A DNA stretch of 60,982 bases from a virus. Below, one piece after another: positions 50,104 to 57,856 of the stretch. The notes below the pieces were generated by a model. The model searched no databases. It had not been told where the DNA came from and saw only the letters and a list, made by a program, of their open reading frames with translations. The first letter of the stretch is position 1. Each line of letters starts with the position of its first letter. Position numbers and translations under genes: made by a program. The stretch covers positions 1 to 60,982 of IMG/VR virus record IMGVR_UViG_3300044695_002809. The stretch is one strand, 5' to 3'.

Positions 50104-50721
50104 ATGGAACTTACAAAAGAACAACTAAAACAATTACTACCAAAGAATCCATATATTGACCAGTGGTACAAAGCATTAAGTCAATTGCTTCCTGATTATG
50201 AAATCAATACACCACAGCGCATTGCATCGTTTATTGCACAATGCGCTCACGAATCTGGTAATTTTGTTTTTCTTACTGAAAACTTGAATTACAAAGCGGA
50301 AAGTCTGATGAAGACATTTCCAAAATACTTCAAAGATTTAGCTACAGCAAAAGCTTACGAAAAGCAACCACAAAAAATTGCGAATAAAATCTATGCAGAT
50401 CGCATGGGTAACGGTAACGAAGCATCTGGTGACGGATGGAAATATCGTGGTCGTGGATTAATTCAACTGACTGGCAAAACAAACTATACTTGGTTTGCAG
50501 CATCACTCGAAATCAGCTCAGAAGAAGCAGCGGAATATACACAAACATTTGAAGGTGCTGCACAATCAGCATGTTGGTTCTGGGAAACAAACAAACTGAA
50601 TCAATATGCGGACACAGGTGACATTCTTACAATGACGAAGAGAATTAATGGTGGGACCATAGGACTTGAGGATCGCAAGAAACATTATGCACATGCTCTT
50701 CACGTTCTAGGAGTCCACTAA
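50104..50721 (+). CDS. Endolysin, glycoside hydrolase family 19
   Basis: 205 residues of chitinase/GH19 type. AQCAHESGNFVFLTENLNY (about 41-59) carries the catalytic Glu of HESG and the second acidic residue in TENLNY. WKYRGRGLIQLTGKTNY (near 117-133) is the conserved active-site platform, and the end WETNKLNQYADTGD plus TKRINGGTIGLEDR completes the domain. It cleaves peptidoglycan. No signal peptide, so it needs a holin from the cassette. GAGG precedes the ATG. Confidence 0.93.
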   Translation: MELTKEQLKQLLPKNPYIDQWYKALSQLLPDYEINTPQRIASFIAQCAHESGNFVFLTENLNYKAESLMKTFPKYFKDLATAKAYEKQPQKIANKIYADRMGNGNEASGDGWKYRGRGLIQLTGKTNYTWFAASLEISSEEAAEYTQTFEGAAQSACWFWETNKLNQYADTGDILTMTKRINGGTIGLEDRKKHYAHALHVLGVH

Positions 50722-50945
50722 TGAAATATCTAGCACTTCTATTATTACCATTATTAGTAGCGTGTGAAGAAAACTATCGTTATCCTTGTCAAGACCCAGA
50801 AAACTGGGATACAAAACAATGTAAAAAACCATACTGTAGCGCAAACGGAACTTGTCCTGAAGATTTGACACATTACGAAAAGAATAAAGCAGGTCAACCT
50901 TCACCACAATTTCAACAGGTTCCAAGTAAAGGAGAATGTAAATGA
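50721..50945 (+). CDS. Small lipoprotein in lysis cassette
   Basis: 74 residues. MKYLALLLLPLLVAC has a lipobox LVAC (Cys15). The mature part is rich in Cys (CQDPEN, QCKKPYC, GTCPEDL, GECK), suggesting disulfides in the periplasm. It overlaps the endolysin stop by one base and the holin-like gene by four. Its role is unknown; second o-spanin or superinfection-exclusion factor are both possible. Confidence 0.7.
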   Translation: MKYLALLLLPLLVACEENYRYPCQDPENWDTKQCKKPYCSANGTCPEDLTHYEKNKAGQPSPQFQQVPSKGECK

Positions 50946-51415
50946 TTAAAGATTTATGGTCAGGAGAAAGATATACAACAGAAGAACTCAATGCACGACT
51001 GAAGTTTTTTATCGGCATTGTTTTGGGATTAACACTATTCGGTATTGTCTTTGTTGTTCTTTATAGTTTGATTTTTGTTACTCAACCGATGAACGGTATG
51101 AGTCCTGTTGACAACAAGTTTTTTGAACTTATCATTCCTATTGCCACATTCTTGACAGGTACATTGTCAGGTATCATGCTTGCAGGTGACGATAAAGATT
51201 TGAGAGCAAAAGCACTTGATGCAGCAAACAAACCATATGTGCCACCGCCACCACCTCCAGTTGTGTCTGCGCCAGTTAGCACAGGTTTCGGAGCAACACC
51301 ATCAGCAAGTCCATTTGATACTGTGGTAGATGCATTCTCATCATTTGCACCAACAGTTGCATCAGGTTTTGGTGGCAAAGATGCACCCGCACAGCCTCCG
51401 CATCCTGAAAAATGA
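50942..51415 (+). CDS. Membrane protein with proline-rich tail, holin candidate
   Basis: 157 residues with two hydrophobic segments (about 22-45 and 64-84), a run of six Pro near 100-105 and an Ala/Pro/Ser-rich end. Two TMs plus a soluble tail allow a holin or antiholin role in this lysis cassette. The Pro-rich tail is unlike typical holins and could tether partners. Overlaps both neighbours by four bases. Confidence 0.55.
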   Translation: MIKDLWSGERYTTEELNARLKFFIGIVLGLTLFGIVFVVLYSLIFVTQPMNGMSPVDNKFFELIIPIATFLTGTLSGIMLAGDDKDLRAKALDAANKPYVPPPPPPVVSAPVSTGFGATPSASPFDTVVDAFSSFAPTVASGFGGKDAPAQPPHPEK

Positions 51416-51639
51416 AAAAGTTTTTGATGCAAATGCTTACCGCTGAAGGTGAGCAACAACCTTCCAGCAAGAGAGTAATTACCTTTTTGGCTTTTATTCT
51501 ACTTGCTGTTGGGTTTATTGCCGAATTGTTTTTTGAAAGAAAGTTGAATCCATCGACGTTTGATGTTATGATGTATATTGTGCTAGGTGGATTAGGATTT
51601 ACCGCATCTGAAAAGTTTACCTCAAAGGAAGAAAAATGA
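51412..51639 (+). CDS. Two-TM small membrane protein, holin candidate
   Basis: 75 residues. Two hydrophobic helices (about 20-39 and 50-68) with Lys-rich termini (MKKFLMQML and KFTSKEEK) are typical of class II-type holins, and it lies in the lysis cassette. It overlaps the preceding gene by four bases and the following one by four. It is the best single holin candidate by size and layout. Not demonstrated. Confidence 0.6.
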   Translation: MKKFLMQMLTAEGEQQPSSKRVITFLAFILLAVGFIAELFFERKLNPSTFDVMMYIVLGGLGFTASEKFTSKEEK

Positions 51640-51833
51640 AAAAAGAAATTGCATTGATGTCGATGATTTTGGCTCTGCTTTTTGTACCACTTAGCAAAGG
51701 CGCTTTTGCTGCTGAAGAAAAGAAAGTGTGCGTCAAAGAGTATGACAATAAAACTAAAAAAGAAAAAGAAGTGTGCAAGACTATCAAAGTCCATAAGAAG
51801 TTAGAAGGCACAAAGATTCCAGAGAAGAAGTAA
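51636..51833 (+). CDS. Small secreted protein
   Basis: 65 residues. Basic start and hydrophobic core MKKEIALMSMILALLF, then GAFAA as likely signal-peptidase site (about residue 26). The mature part is short, Lys/Glu-rich and has two Cys (KKVCVKE, EVCKT) that could form a disulfide. Position in the lysis cassette suggests a periplasmic regulator such as an antiholin-like factor, but there is no direct evidence. Confidence 0.6.
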   Translation: MKKEIALMSMILALLFVPLSKGAFAAEEKKVCVKEYDNKTKKEKEVCKTIKVHKKLEGTKIPEKK

Positions 51834-51836
51834 GAA

Positions 51837-52265
51837 ATGGACGGAGAAGTAGCACTTAAAGTAGAGGTTGGCGTTCTCAAAGAGAAAGTCTATACCCTTG
51901 TAGACCTTTGTGAGAAGATGGATCGCGTTATCGAAAAACTTACTGATAACAACACAACAGTAGTCAACCAGATTTATAACGACATGGAAAAAAGAAGAGA
52001 AGATACCGCAAGTGATATCAAAGAACTTCATTCAAGAATAACTACCGTGGACAGAAATCTTTCAGATAAGATTGAGTTGACTGAGCGTAGAATTATGGAT
52101 GAAATAAAATCACTACGCGATCATATTACTGAACATAATCAAAAAGAAGAAGATGATTTACAATCACTCATGAAATGGAAATGGATGGTTGCCGGTGGTG
52201 TAGTTGTAGTTGCATGGATTGTATCTAACCTTAAATTTGAACATTTGGCAAAGTTTTTTGGATAA
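51837..52265 (+). CDS. Coiled-coil protein with C-terminal membrane anchor
   Basis: 142 residues. A long coiled coil (about 8-105) with regular heptads leads to one hydrophobic helix (about 114-132, MVAGGVVVVAWIVSNL), giving a tail-anchored layout similar to hemolysin XhlA-like phage proteins. It may assist holin function or lysis timing. GTAAGAA precedes the ATG. It ends directly before the primase promoter. Confidence 0.6.
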   Translation: MDGEVALKVEVGVLKEKVYTLVDLCEKMDRVIEKLTDNNTTVVNQIYNDMEKRREDTASDIKELHSRITTVDRNLSDKIELTERRIMDEIKSLRDHITEHNQKEEDDLQSLMKWKWMVAGGVVVVAWIVSNLKFEHLAKFFG

Positions 52266-52294
52266 TTGATTTTTGTGAGCAGTAGTGTTATAAT
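52266..52294 (+). promoter_or_regulatory. Sigma70-type promoter giving a leaderless primase mRNA
   Basis: TTGATT 52266-52271, 17-bp spacer, TATAAT 52289-52294. The normal start point, about 7 bases further on, coincides with the ATG at 52301, so the transcript would have no leader. No Shine-Dalgarno is present upstream of the ATG. Confidence 0.7.
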
Positions 52295-52300
52295 GATTGT

Positions 52301-53347
52301 ATGGCTATATACATTGATTCAAAATATGTGAGATTGGTTTCTTCACGCTTGCGTAACTTCAAGCAGAAAAACACCAATCTTTGGAACTTCTCATGCCCAT
52401 ATTGCGGAGATTCCCAGACAAACAAACTCAAAGCCCGAGGCTATGTTTATGCTAAGGGCAATGATTTATTCTATCGCTGTCACAACTGTGGAGTAGGAAC
52501 AAATGCAGCCAATTTCATCAAACATGTCGACCCATCACTACATGGAGAATATGTACTTGAGAAATACAAATCAGGTACAGGAACAGCGAACACATATCAC
52601 AGAAAAAGTAGTGATACACCAAGAATCATTACCCAACCACCCAAATTTGGTCACATCAAAAAGCGCAGTATATTTGAACATGGGGAGTGGCTCAGTAATT
52701 TACCAAGTGGACATTTTTGTCTAAATTATGCACAGAATCGTTTGATACCTGAAGAACATTATGATAAGTTGTTGTTCACTTCAAATTATAAGATATTCTG
52801 TGACACACTAATTCCCAATCACGATAAAAAACTCATTGAAGATGCTAGGCTTGTTATACCCTTCTTCAATTATCAGAATGAATTAGTTGCAGTAAGTGGT
52901 CGTGCATTAGAAACAAGTGATCGCACACTACGTTATGTTACATTGCGTACAAATGATTCGGAGAATAAACTTATCTATGGCATGGATCGTGTAAATTTAG
53001 ATGAACGTGTTTATCTTGTTGAAGGTCCGATCGACAGTTTGTTTTTGAAAAATTGTGTAGCATCTGGTGATGCAAATCTTGCGTTAACGGTGAAAAATAT
53101 TCAAGCAAAAAAAATTACGCTTGTATTTGACAATGAGCCAAGAAATAAAGAAGTATGTAAGTTGATTGAAAATGCAATCAAATCGAATCACAATGTCGTA
53201 ATTTGGCCAGATAACATTGAAGGTAAAGATATTAATGAGATGATTCTCAATGGTTTTTCATCTGGCGAAATTCAAGAGATTATAGATAGTAATACATTTT
53301 ATGGACTTGAGGCTATAGCCAAATTTACATTTTGGAAGAAATTATGA
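52301..53347 (+). CDS. 61: DNA primase gp61
   Basis: 348 residues (T4: 342). An N-terminal zinc site (C32-P-Y-C35 and C60-H-N-C63) and SQTNKLKARGYVYAKGNDLFYRC match T4 gp61. A Toprim-like segment, RVYLVEGPIDSLFLKN (near 236-251), supplies the catalytic acidic residues for RNA primer synthesis with gp41. The ATG has no ribosome-binding site and falls at the expected transcription start, so expression may be leaderless. Overlaps the next gene by ATGA. Confidence 0.92.
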   Translation: MAIYIDSKYVRLVSSRLRNFKQKNTNLWNFSCPYCGDSQTNKLKARGYVYAKGNDLFYRCHNCGVGTNAANFIKHVDPSLHGEYVLEKYKSGTGTANTYHRKSSDTPRIITQPPKFGHIKKRSIFEHGEWLSNLPSGHFCLNYAQNRLIPEEHYDKLLFTSNYKIFCDTLIPNHDKKLIEDARLVIPFFNYQNELVAVSGRALETSDRTLRYVTLRTNDSENKLIYGMDRVNLDERVYLVEGPIDSLFLKNCVASGDANLALTVKNIQAKKITLVFDNEPRNKEVCKLIENAIKSNHNVVIWPDNIEGKDINEMILNGFSSGEIQEIIDSNTFYGLEAIAKFTFWKKL

Positions 53348-53583
53348 ACGAACGAATTAAAGAATGTATGTTCAGCGCTGGTTTGAATTCTAACTACGTC
53401 GAAGGATTCGACAGCATTTATTCGAATCAACTGGAAAAGTTTGCCAATTTGATTGTTAAGGAATGTATGCGTATGTGTGAAGTTACAGAGATGAGTTTTG
53501 TGACCCATGACTGTGATGTGGAAGCATCTGGTGCAATTACTGTAAAACAGTTTATTGCAGAACATTTTGAAATTGAAGAATAA
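53344..53583 (+). CDS. Small conserved-looking phage protein
   Basis: 79 residues from ATG 53344 (ATGA overlap with primase); GGAAGAA is just upstream. RIKECMFSAGLNSNYVEGF then NQLEKFANLIVKECMRMCEV resembles a short helical family common in phages; no activity known. The acidic C-terminus AEHFEIEE follows. It is followed by the late box and HNH gene. Confidence 0.65.
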   Translation: MNERIKECMFSAGLNSNYVEGFDSIYSNQLEKFANLIVKECMRMCEVTEMSFVTHDCDVEASGAITVKQFIAEHFEIEE

Positions 53584-53589
53584 AAAACA

Positions 53590-53596
53590 CTAAATA
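53590..53596 (+). promoter_or_regulatory. Late promoter box CTAAATA
   Basis: CTAAATA 53590-53596, preceding the HNH endonuclease gene at 53626 by 29 bases; AGGAG lies in the leader. It gives the mobile gene its own late transcription signal. Confidence 0.6.
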
Positions 53597-53625
53597 ACAT
53601 TGTCACTCAAAAGGAGTCCAGTGTT

Positions 53626-54198
53626 ATGTCTAAAAAGTATGTAAAAATATGGGAAGATTATAATGGTCAAAAGTTGCCAGAAAACATGGAAATTCATCAT
53701 ATAGATGGCAATCACGACAACAATGATCCAAACAATCTATTGGCAGTAACAATAGAACAACATTTAGAAATACATCAAAAGCAAAAAGATTATGGAGCAG
53801 TACAGGCTATTTTGATGAGAATCAATAGAAGTGAAAGTGACACAAAATTGCTTACCGAATGTGCATCCAAGCATCAAAAGAAATTACTCTCTGAGGGTAG
53901 GCACAATTTTCAATTGATGACTGAAGAAAGACGCAAAGAAATAAGTTATAAAGTAGGTAATCTTACCAAAGAAAAACAAATAGGATTACATAGAATAAAT
54001 GCTGATCCTATTCTATCAAAACAAAATGCAACAAAAGCAGGTTTGACATCTAAAGAAAAAAAAGCAGGTTGGCACGATCCAGAAAAAAGTGGTAGTAATT
54101 ATGTAAAGAATACATTTTGGTGGACTAATAGCATTACAGGTGAAAGAAAAAGAAGTCAGGATTGTCCTGGTAATAATTGGAATAAAGGAATGAAATAA
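53626..54198 (+). CDS. HNH homing endonuclease
   Basis: 190 residues. The HNH core is MEIHHIDGNHDNNDPNNLL followed by TIEQHLEIH (about 21-50), giving His-His-Asn-His ligands for the metal. The C-terminal Lys/Gly-rich NUMOD-type repeats (KNTFWWTNSITGERKRSQDCPGNNWNKG) fit DNA-recognition modules of phage homing endonucleases. It is a free-standing mobile gene between the small unknown gene and thyX; its stop overlaps the thyX start by one base. It may have invaded here by homing. Confidence 0.9.
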   Translation: MSKKYVKIWEDYNGQKLPENMEIHHIDGNHDNNDPNNLLAVTIEQHLEIHQKQKDYGAVQAILMRINRSESDTKLLTECASKHQKKLLSEGRHNFQLMTEERRKEISYKVGNLTKEKQIGLHRINADPILSKQNATKAGLTSKEKKAGWHDPEKSGSNYVKNTFWWTNSITGERKRSQDCPGNNWNKGMK

Positions 54199-54851
54199 TG
54201 AGTGTGAAATTGATTGGTGTAACAGCACCTTTTGCTGGACACAATTCGGCAGAAGATATGATTGTTTATATGGCCAGAGTATCCAATCCAAAAAATCAAG
54301 ACATGGTTCGAGGTAATGAGAAATTGATTAGGTATTGTATAAAAAATCAGCATTGGTCAATTTTTGAAATGGTCAACGTTGTTATGGAAATAAGTACAAC
54401 AAGAGACATCGCAAGACAAATCTTGCGACACCGCAGTTTCTCTTTTCAAGAGTTTAGCCAACGATATGCTGACCCGACGAAAGATTTGGGATTTGATTTG
54501 CGTGAAGCAAGATTACAAGATACAAAGAATCGTCAAAACAGTATTGAAACTGATAATTATGCTCTAAAGACCTTATGGGAAGAGCAACAGCGTTTTATTA
54601 TTGATTCTGCAAAGAGTGCATATGATTGGGCAATTGAGAATGGTATTGCAAAAGAACAAGCAAGAGCAGTATTGCCAGAGGGTAACACACAATCGCGCAT
54701 GTACATGAATGGTACCTTGCGTAGTTGGATCCACTATTGCCAGTTGCGTATGTCAAATGGCACACAAAAAGAACACGCAGAGATAGCAATAGAATGTTGG
54801 AAAATCATTTCAGAAAAATTTCCAAACGTAGCGGTAGCATTAGAACAATAA
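54198..54851 (+). CDS. thyX: Flavin-dependent thymidylate synthase ThyX
   Basis: 217 residues. The signature RHRSFSFQEFSQRY (RHRxxSxxExSxRY) lies near 80-93 and binds dUMP and FAD. LPEGNTQSRMYMNGTLRSWIHYCQLR near 155-180 supplies the rest of the active site. It makes dTMP from dUMP with reduced folate and FADH2, and should use dUMP made by the encoded dCMP deaminase. T4 uses the unrelated ThyA (td); ThyX is typical of marine phages. Overlaps the HNH gene by one base. Confidence 0.95.
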   Translation: MSVKLIGVTAPFAGHNSAEDMIVYMARVSNPKNQDMVRGNEKLIRYCIKNQHWSIFEMVNVVMEISTTRDIARQILRHRSFSFQEFSQRYADPTKDLGFDLREARLQDTKNRQNSIETDNYALKTLWEEQQRFIIDSAKSAYDWAIENGIAKEQARAVLPEGNTQSRMYMNGTLRSWIHYCQLRMSNGTQKEHAEIAIECWKIISEKFPNVAVALEQ

Positions 54852-54864
54852 CAATGGAGAAGAA

Positions 54865-56658
54865 ATGGTAGATATTAGCAGCATTAAAATAGACCTAGAG
54901 AGAGATAAATTATTCGATGAACTCGGAACCAAAAGACTTAAAGAATCATACATGCGAGAAACTGAATCAAGTCCTCAAGAAAGATTCGCATTCGTATCCG
55001 CAGCCTTTGCATCCAATCCTGATCATGCTCAAAGGCTTTACGATTATTCTAGTAAGCACTGGCTTTCTTATTCTACTCCTATTTTATCTTTTGGCCGTAG
55101 TAAGCGTGGTTTGCCTATCAGTTGTTTTTTACCCTATTTGGATGATTCAGCAGAAGGTTTGGTCAATACTTTATCGGAAGTAAACTGGTTATCAATGTTA
55201 GGAGGTGGTGTTGGAATTGGATTGGGAATTCGTTCTGCTGATGATAAGTCCGTTGGTATCATGCCTCATCTTCGGACTTATGATGCATCTTCATTGGCGT
55301 ATAGGCAAGGTCGTACAAGGCGTGGCTCTTATGCTGCCTATCTTGATATCAGTCATCCTGATATTATTTCTTTCTTAGAGATGCGTAAGCCTACTGGTGA
55401 TCCAAATTTACGCACATTAAATCTACACCACGGTATTAACATCACAGATGATTTTATGCAGTTGATTGAAAAATGTATGTTAGACCACGATGCAGATGAT
55501 ACATGGGAACTCAAAGATCCGCATAGCGGTGAAGTTAAAGACAGAGTATCGGCGCGTGAATTGTGGCAGCGCATCCTAGAAACACGCATGTTGACTGGCG
55601 AACCATACATTCACTTTATTGATACAAGTAATCGGTTGATGCCAGAATTTCAAAAACAAAAAGGTCTGAGTATCAAACAATCTAATTTGTGTTCTGAAAT
55701 TATTTTACCTACAGACAAACAACGCACAGCCGTATGTTGCCTGTCGTCTGTAAATTTGGAGTATTATGATGATTGGAAAGATAATAAACTTTTTCTGCGG
55801 GACGTGGCGGAAATGCTTGATAATGTACTTCAGTATTTTATTGACAATGCTCCTGATGTTATACACAGAGCCAGGTTCTCTGCTCAACAAGAGCGCAGCA
55901 TTGGTGTGGGGGCTCTTGGCTATCACGCTCTTCTTCAGAAAAAAAATATTGCGTTCGAATCTGCGGTAGCAAAGTCATTCAATAATCAAGTATTCAAACA
56001 TATCAGAGAGAAACTAGACAATGCAAATCTTGAACTCGGTAAAATTCGTGGTGAGGCTCCTGACGCTGCTGGTACTGGCAAACGCTTTTCTCATCTCATG
56101 GCTATTGCACCCAATGCTTCTTCTTCTATTATTATGGGCAATACTTCTCCTAGCGTGGAGCCGTACCGTGCAAACGCCTACAGACAAGACACACTCTCAG
56201 GAGCATACCTGAACAAAAATAAATTCTTGGATAAAATCATCAAGGAGAAATGTGATGCAGACAGCAAATTGGACTATCAAGAAATCTGGTCATCTATCAT
56301 TGCAAATGACGGTTCCGTTCAACATTTGGACTTCTTGGATGACTATACCAAAGATGTCTACAAAACTGGAATGGAAATTGACCAAAGATGGGTTGTGGAC
56401 CACGCCGCTGACAGACAACATTACGTTGACCAAGCGCAATCCATTAACCTCTTTTTTAGACCTGATGTAAATGTTAAATATCTTCATGCAGTACATTTTC
56501 AAGCATGGAAACAAGGACTGAAAACATTATATTACTGCCGTTCAGAGAAACTAGCAAAGGCCGATAAAGTATCCAAGAAAATTGAACGTGAGATTATACA
56601 AGAGATTGATTTGAAACAATTGGCTACTGAGGAGGTCTGTTTAGCATGTGAGGGCTAA
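54865..56658 (+). CDS. nrdA: Ribonucleotide reductase class I, alpha subunit (NrdA)
   Basis: 597 residues. The catalytic N-x-C-x-E is SNLCSEI, with PISCFLP and the later VCCLSSVNLEYY giving the redox Cys pair, and TLYYCRS near the end carrying the radical-transfer Tyr pair. The C-terminus EEVCLACEG holds the two shuttle Cys. The N-terminal ATP-cone of bacterial NrdA (~760 residues) is missing, so overall dATP inhibition may be absent. Partner NrdB is at 58091 and a thioredoxin at 57853. GGAG precedes ATG. Confidence 0.95.
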   Translation: MVDISSIKIDLERDKLFDELGTKRLKESYMRETESSPQERFAFVSAAFASNPDHAQRLYDYSSKHWLSYSTPILSFGRSKRGLPISCFLPYLDDSAEGLVNTLSEVNWLSMLGGGVGIGLGIRSADDKSVGIMPHLRTYDASSLAYRQGRTRRGSYAAYLDISHPDIISFLEMRKPTGDPNLRTLNLHHGINITDDFMQLIEKCMLDHDADDTWELKDPHSGEVKDRVSARELWQRILETRMLTGEPYIHFIDTSNRLMPEFQKQKGLSIKQSNLCSEIILPTDKQRTAVCCLSSVNLEYYDDWKDNKLFLRDVAEMLDNVLQYFIDNAPDVIHRARFSAQQERSIGVGALGYHALLQKKNIAFESAVAKSFNNQVFKHIREKLDNANLELGKIRGEAPDAAGTGKRFSHLMAIAPNASSSIIMGNTSPSVEPYRANAYRQDTLSGAYLNKNKFLDKIIKEKCDADSKLDYQEIWSSIIANDGSVQHLDFLDDYTKDVYKTGMEIDQRWVVDHAADRQHYVDQAQSINLFFRPDVNVKYLHAVHFQAWKQGLKTLYYCRSEKLAKADKVSKKIEREIIQEIDLKQLATEEVCLACEG

Positions 56659-56784
56659 ATGTCATTCGAACTAAATCCAAAGAAACCAAAACCACATCCA
56701 AAGCGACCGATATACAAAGAAAAAACTCCTGCTCCGTCAAAAGAGCAGGAGAAAAAAGACAATGACAAGAACAAACAAAAGTGA
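56659..56784 (+). CDS. Small Lys/Pro-rich ORF
   Basis: 41 residues from ATG 56659, one base after the nrdA stop. The product is almost only Lys, Pro, Glu and Gln, with no fold expected. Its DNA contains a perfect 9-bp inverted repeat at 56726-56751, which may matter more than the peptide. It overlaps the next gene's GTG by four bases, the pattern of real genes here, so it may be expressed. Confidence 0.4.
   Translation: MSFELNPKKPKPHPKRPIYKEKTPAPSKEQEKKDNDKNKQK
56726..56751 (-). terminator. Hairpin that would terminate minus-strand transcripts
   Basis: CTCCTGCTC (56726-56734) pairs with GAGCAGGAG (56743-56751), loop of eight bases. Read on the minus strand, the stem is followed by six T (complement of 56720-56725). 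On the plus strand the A runs are on the wrong side. No minus-strand gene is present, so it may limit antisense transcription. TTGACG lies in the minus-strand loop, but no good -10 lies 17 bp further. Confidence 0.5.
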
Positions 56785-57419
56785 AAACCCTAGCACTATT
56801 TTTACATCAGCCGAAATGCTCTATTCAATCTGGTAACGGAATTATAAAAGCATTACACCCATTCTATAAATTTAAAATATTCACTAAACATGAAGTTGAA
56901 GACGATTTCTTTGATGACGTTGACATGGTTGTATTTCCTGGAGGTGTTGGTGATGCTGATTCTTGGGATTCTCTTCTCAAGTTTCATAAATCCAGAATAC
57001 AGAAGTTTGTTGCAAACGGTGGACGCTATCTGGGAATATGCATGGGTGCCTATTGGGCTGATCACACTTATTTTGGGCTATCTTCAGACTTCAGAGTCGA
57101 TCAATACATTACAAGACCAAACACCGATACCAAAAGACCCCATGCAAAACAAATGAAAGTTACTTGGGATAATAAACCCGAAGAACTTTTCTTTTATGAT
57201 GGGTGTGCAATTTTTGGTGATGAAACAAAATATGATGTCATAGCACGATATCCTAATGGTGATGCAATGGCAGTTATACAGAATAGAATCGGTTTGATCG
57301 GCTGTCATCCAGAAGCAGAGCAACATTGGTATGAAGATTATACATGGATGAGAAAACGATGGAACGGCAGCAAAAACTATTTGCTGCTTGATTTTGTAAA
57401 CAGATTAATGGAGAAGTAA
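56781..57419 (+). CDS. Class I glutamine amidotransferase-like (BPL_N-type) protein
   Basis: 212 residues from GTG 56781. LGICMGAYW (near 84-92) has the nucleophilic Cys of GATase1-like folds, and GCHPEAEQHW (near 170-179) the His and Glu partners. VVFPGGVGDADSW and the layout resemble the N-terminal domain of eukaryotic biotin-protein ligases (BPL_N), whose reaction is unclear. It lies within the nucleotide-metabolism block and may be a hydrolase or glutaminase for base or metabolite modification; no synthetase domain follows. Confidence 0.75.
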   Translation: MKTLALFLHQPKCSIQSGNGIIKALHPFYKFKIFTKHEVEDDFFDDVDMVVFPGGVGDADSWDSLLKFHKSRIQKFVANGGRYLGICMGAYWADHTYFGLSSDFRVDQYITRPNTDTKRPHAKQMKVTWDNKPEELFFYDGCAIFGDETKYDVIARYPNGDAMAVIQNRIGLIGCHPEAEQHWYEDYTWMRKRWNGSKNYLLLDFVNRLMEK

Positions 57420-57420
57420 C

Positions 57421-57561
57421 ATGATAGGTGAAATTATTATGTGGGGTTTCTTTTCTGCATGGGGCTGGTTTGGTGCAACATACATTAAAGAAAAAATATG
57501 GCCAGAAAAACCACCAATAGTACAAGAAGAAAAAAAGGAAACAAAGAATGAACAAAAATAA
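57421..57561 (+). CDS. Small membrane peptide
   Basis: 46 residues, ATG 57421 to TAA 57559-57561. One hydrophobic, Trp-rich segment (about 4-22) followed by a Glu/Lys-rich tail. It starts one base after the upstream stop, with GGAGAAG as ribosome-binding site, and overlaps the next small gene by 14 bases. Function unknown; the single-TM layout resembles many early phage peptides that modify host membranes. Confidence 0.5.
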   Translation: MIGEIIMWGFFSAWGWFGATYIKEKIWPEKPPIVQEEKKETKNEQK

Positions 57562-57712
57562 AGATTACAGCAATTTTGAAACACAAAAAGAAATACTGTT
57601 AGACTACTTACAAGTAATGATTGCGATTGAAGATTGGCATGGCGTATCAGATGTGGCAAATGATTTGCGCGAATTAGAAGCAAAGCAAAATTCAAACTAC
57701 AAAAGCAAATAA
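57548..57712 (+). CDS. Small helical protein, 54 residues
   Basis: ATG 57548 to TAA 57710-57712. Predicted helical (KEILLDYLQVMIAIEDWHG then VSDVANDLRELEAK), with a Lys-rich tail. It overlaps the membrane-peptide gene by 14 bases, and AAGGAAA lies just upstream. The pattern IEDWHGVSDVANDLRELE looks like a small phage family seen elsewhere, but no function is known to me. Confidence 0.6.
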   Translation: MNKNKDYSNFETQKEILLDYLQVMIAIEDWHGVSDVANDLRELEAKQNSNYKSK

Positions 57713-57721
57713 GGAGATATT

Positions 57722-57856
57722 ATGGCAAAGCAAACTGGTGTATCTAAACACAAAAAAGTACATAAACTGACTAAGCAAGGTGGACATAATAAAACATCTA
57801 GCATGAGTAAAACTGAAAAACGCTCATTTAAAAAGTACAGAGGACAAGGAAAATGA
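57722..57856 (+). CDS. Small basic protein, 44 residues
   Basis: ATG 57722 to TGA 57854-57856, with AAGGAG 4-5 bases upstream. Very basic, Lys/His/Gly-rich (KQTGVSKHKKVHKLTKQGG then SSMSKTEKRSFKKYRGQGK). I recall near-identical small proteins in other marine T4-like phages. It is coupled to the thioredoxin gene by a 4-base overlap. Nucleic-acid binding is likely from composition only. Confidence 0.6.
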   Translation: MAKQTGVSKHKKVHKLTKQGGHNKTSSMSKTEKRSFKKYRGQGK

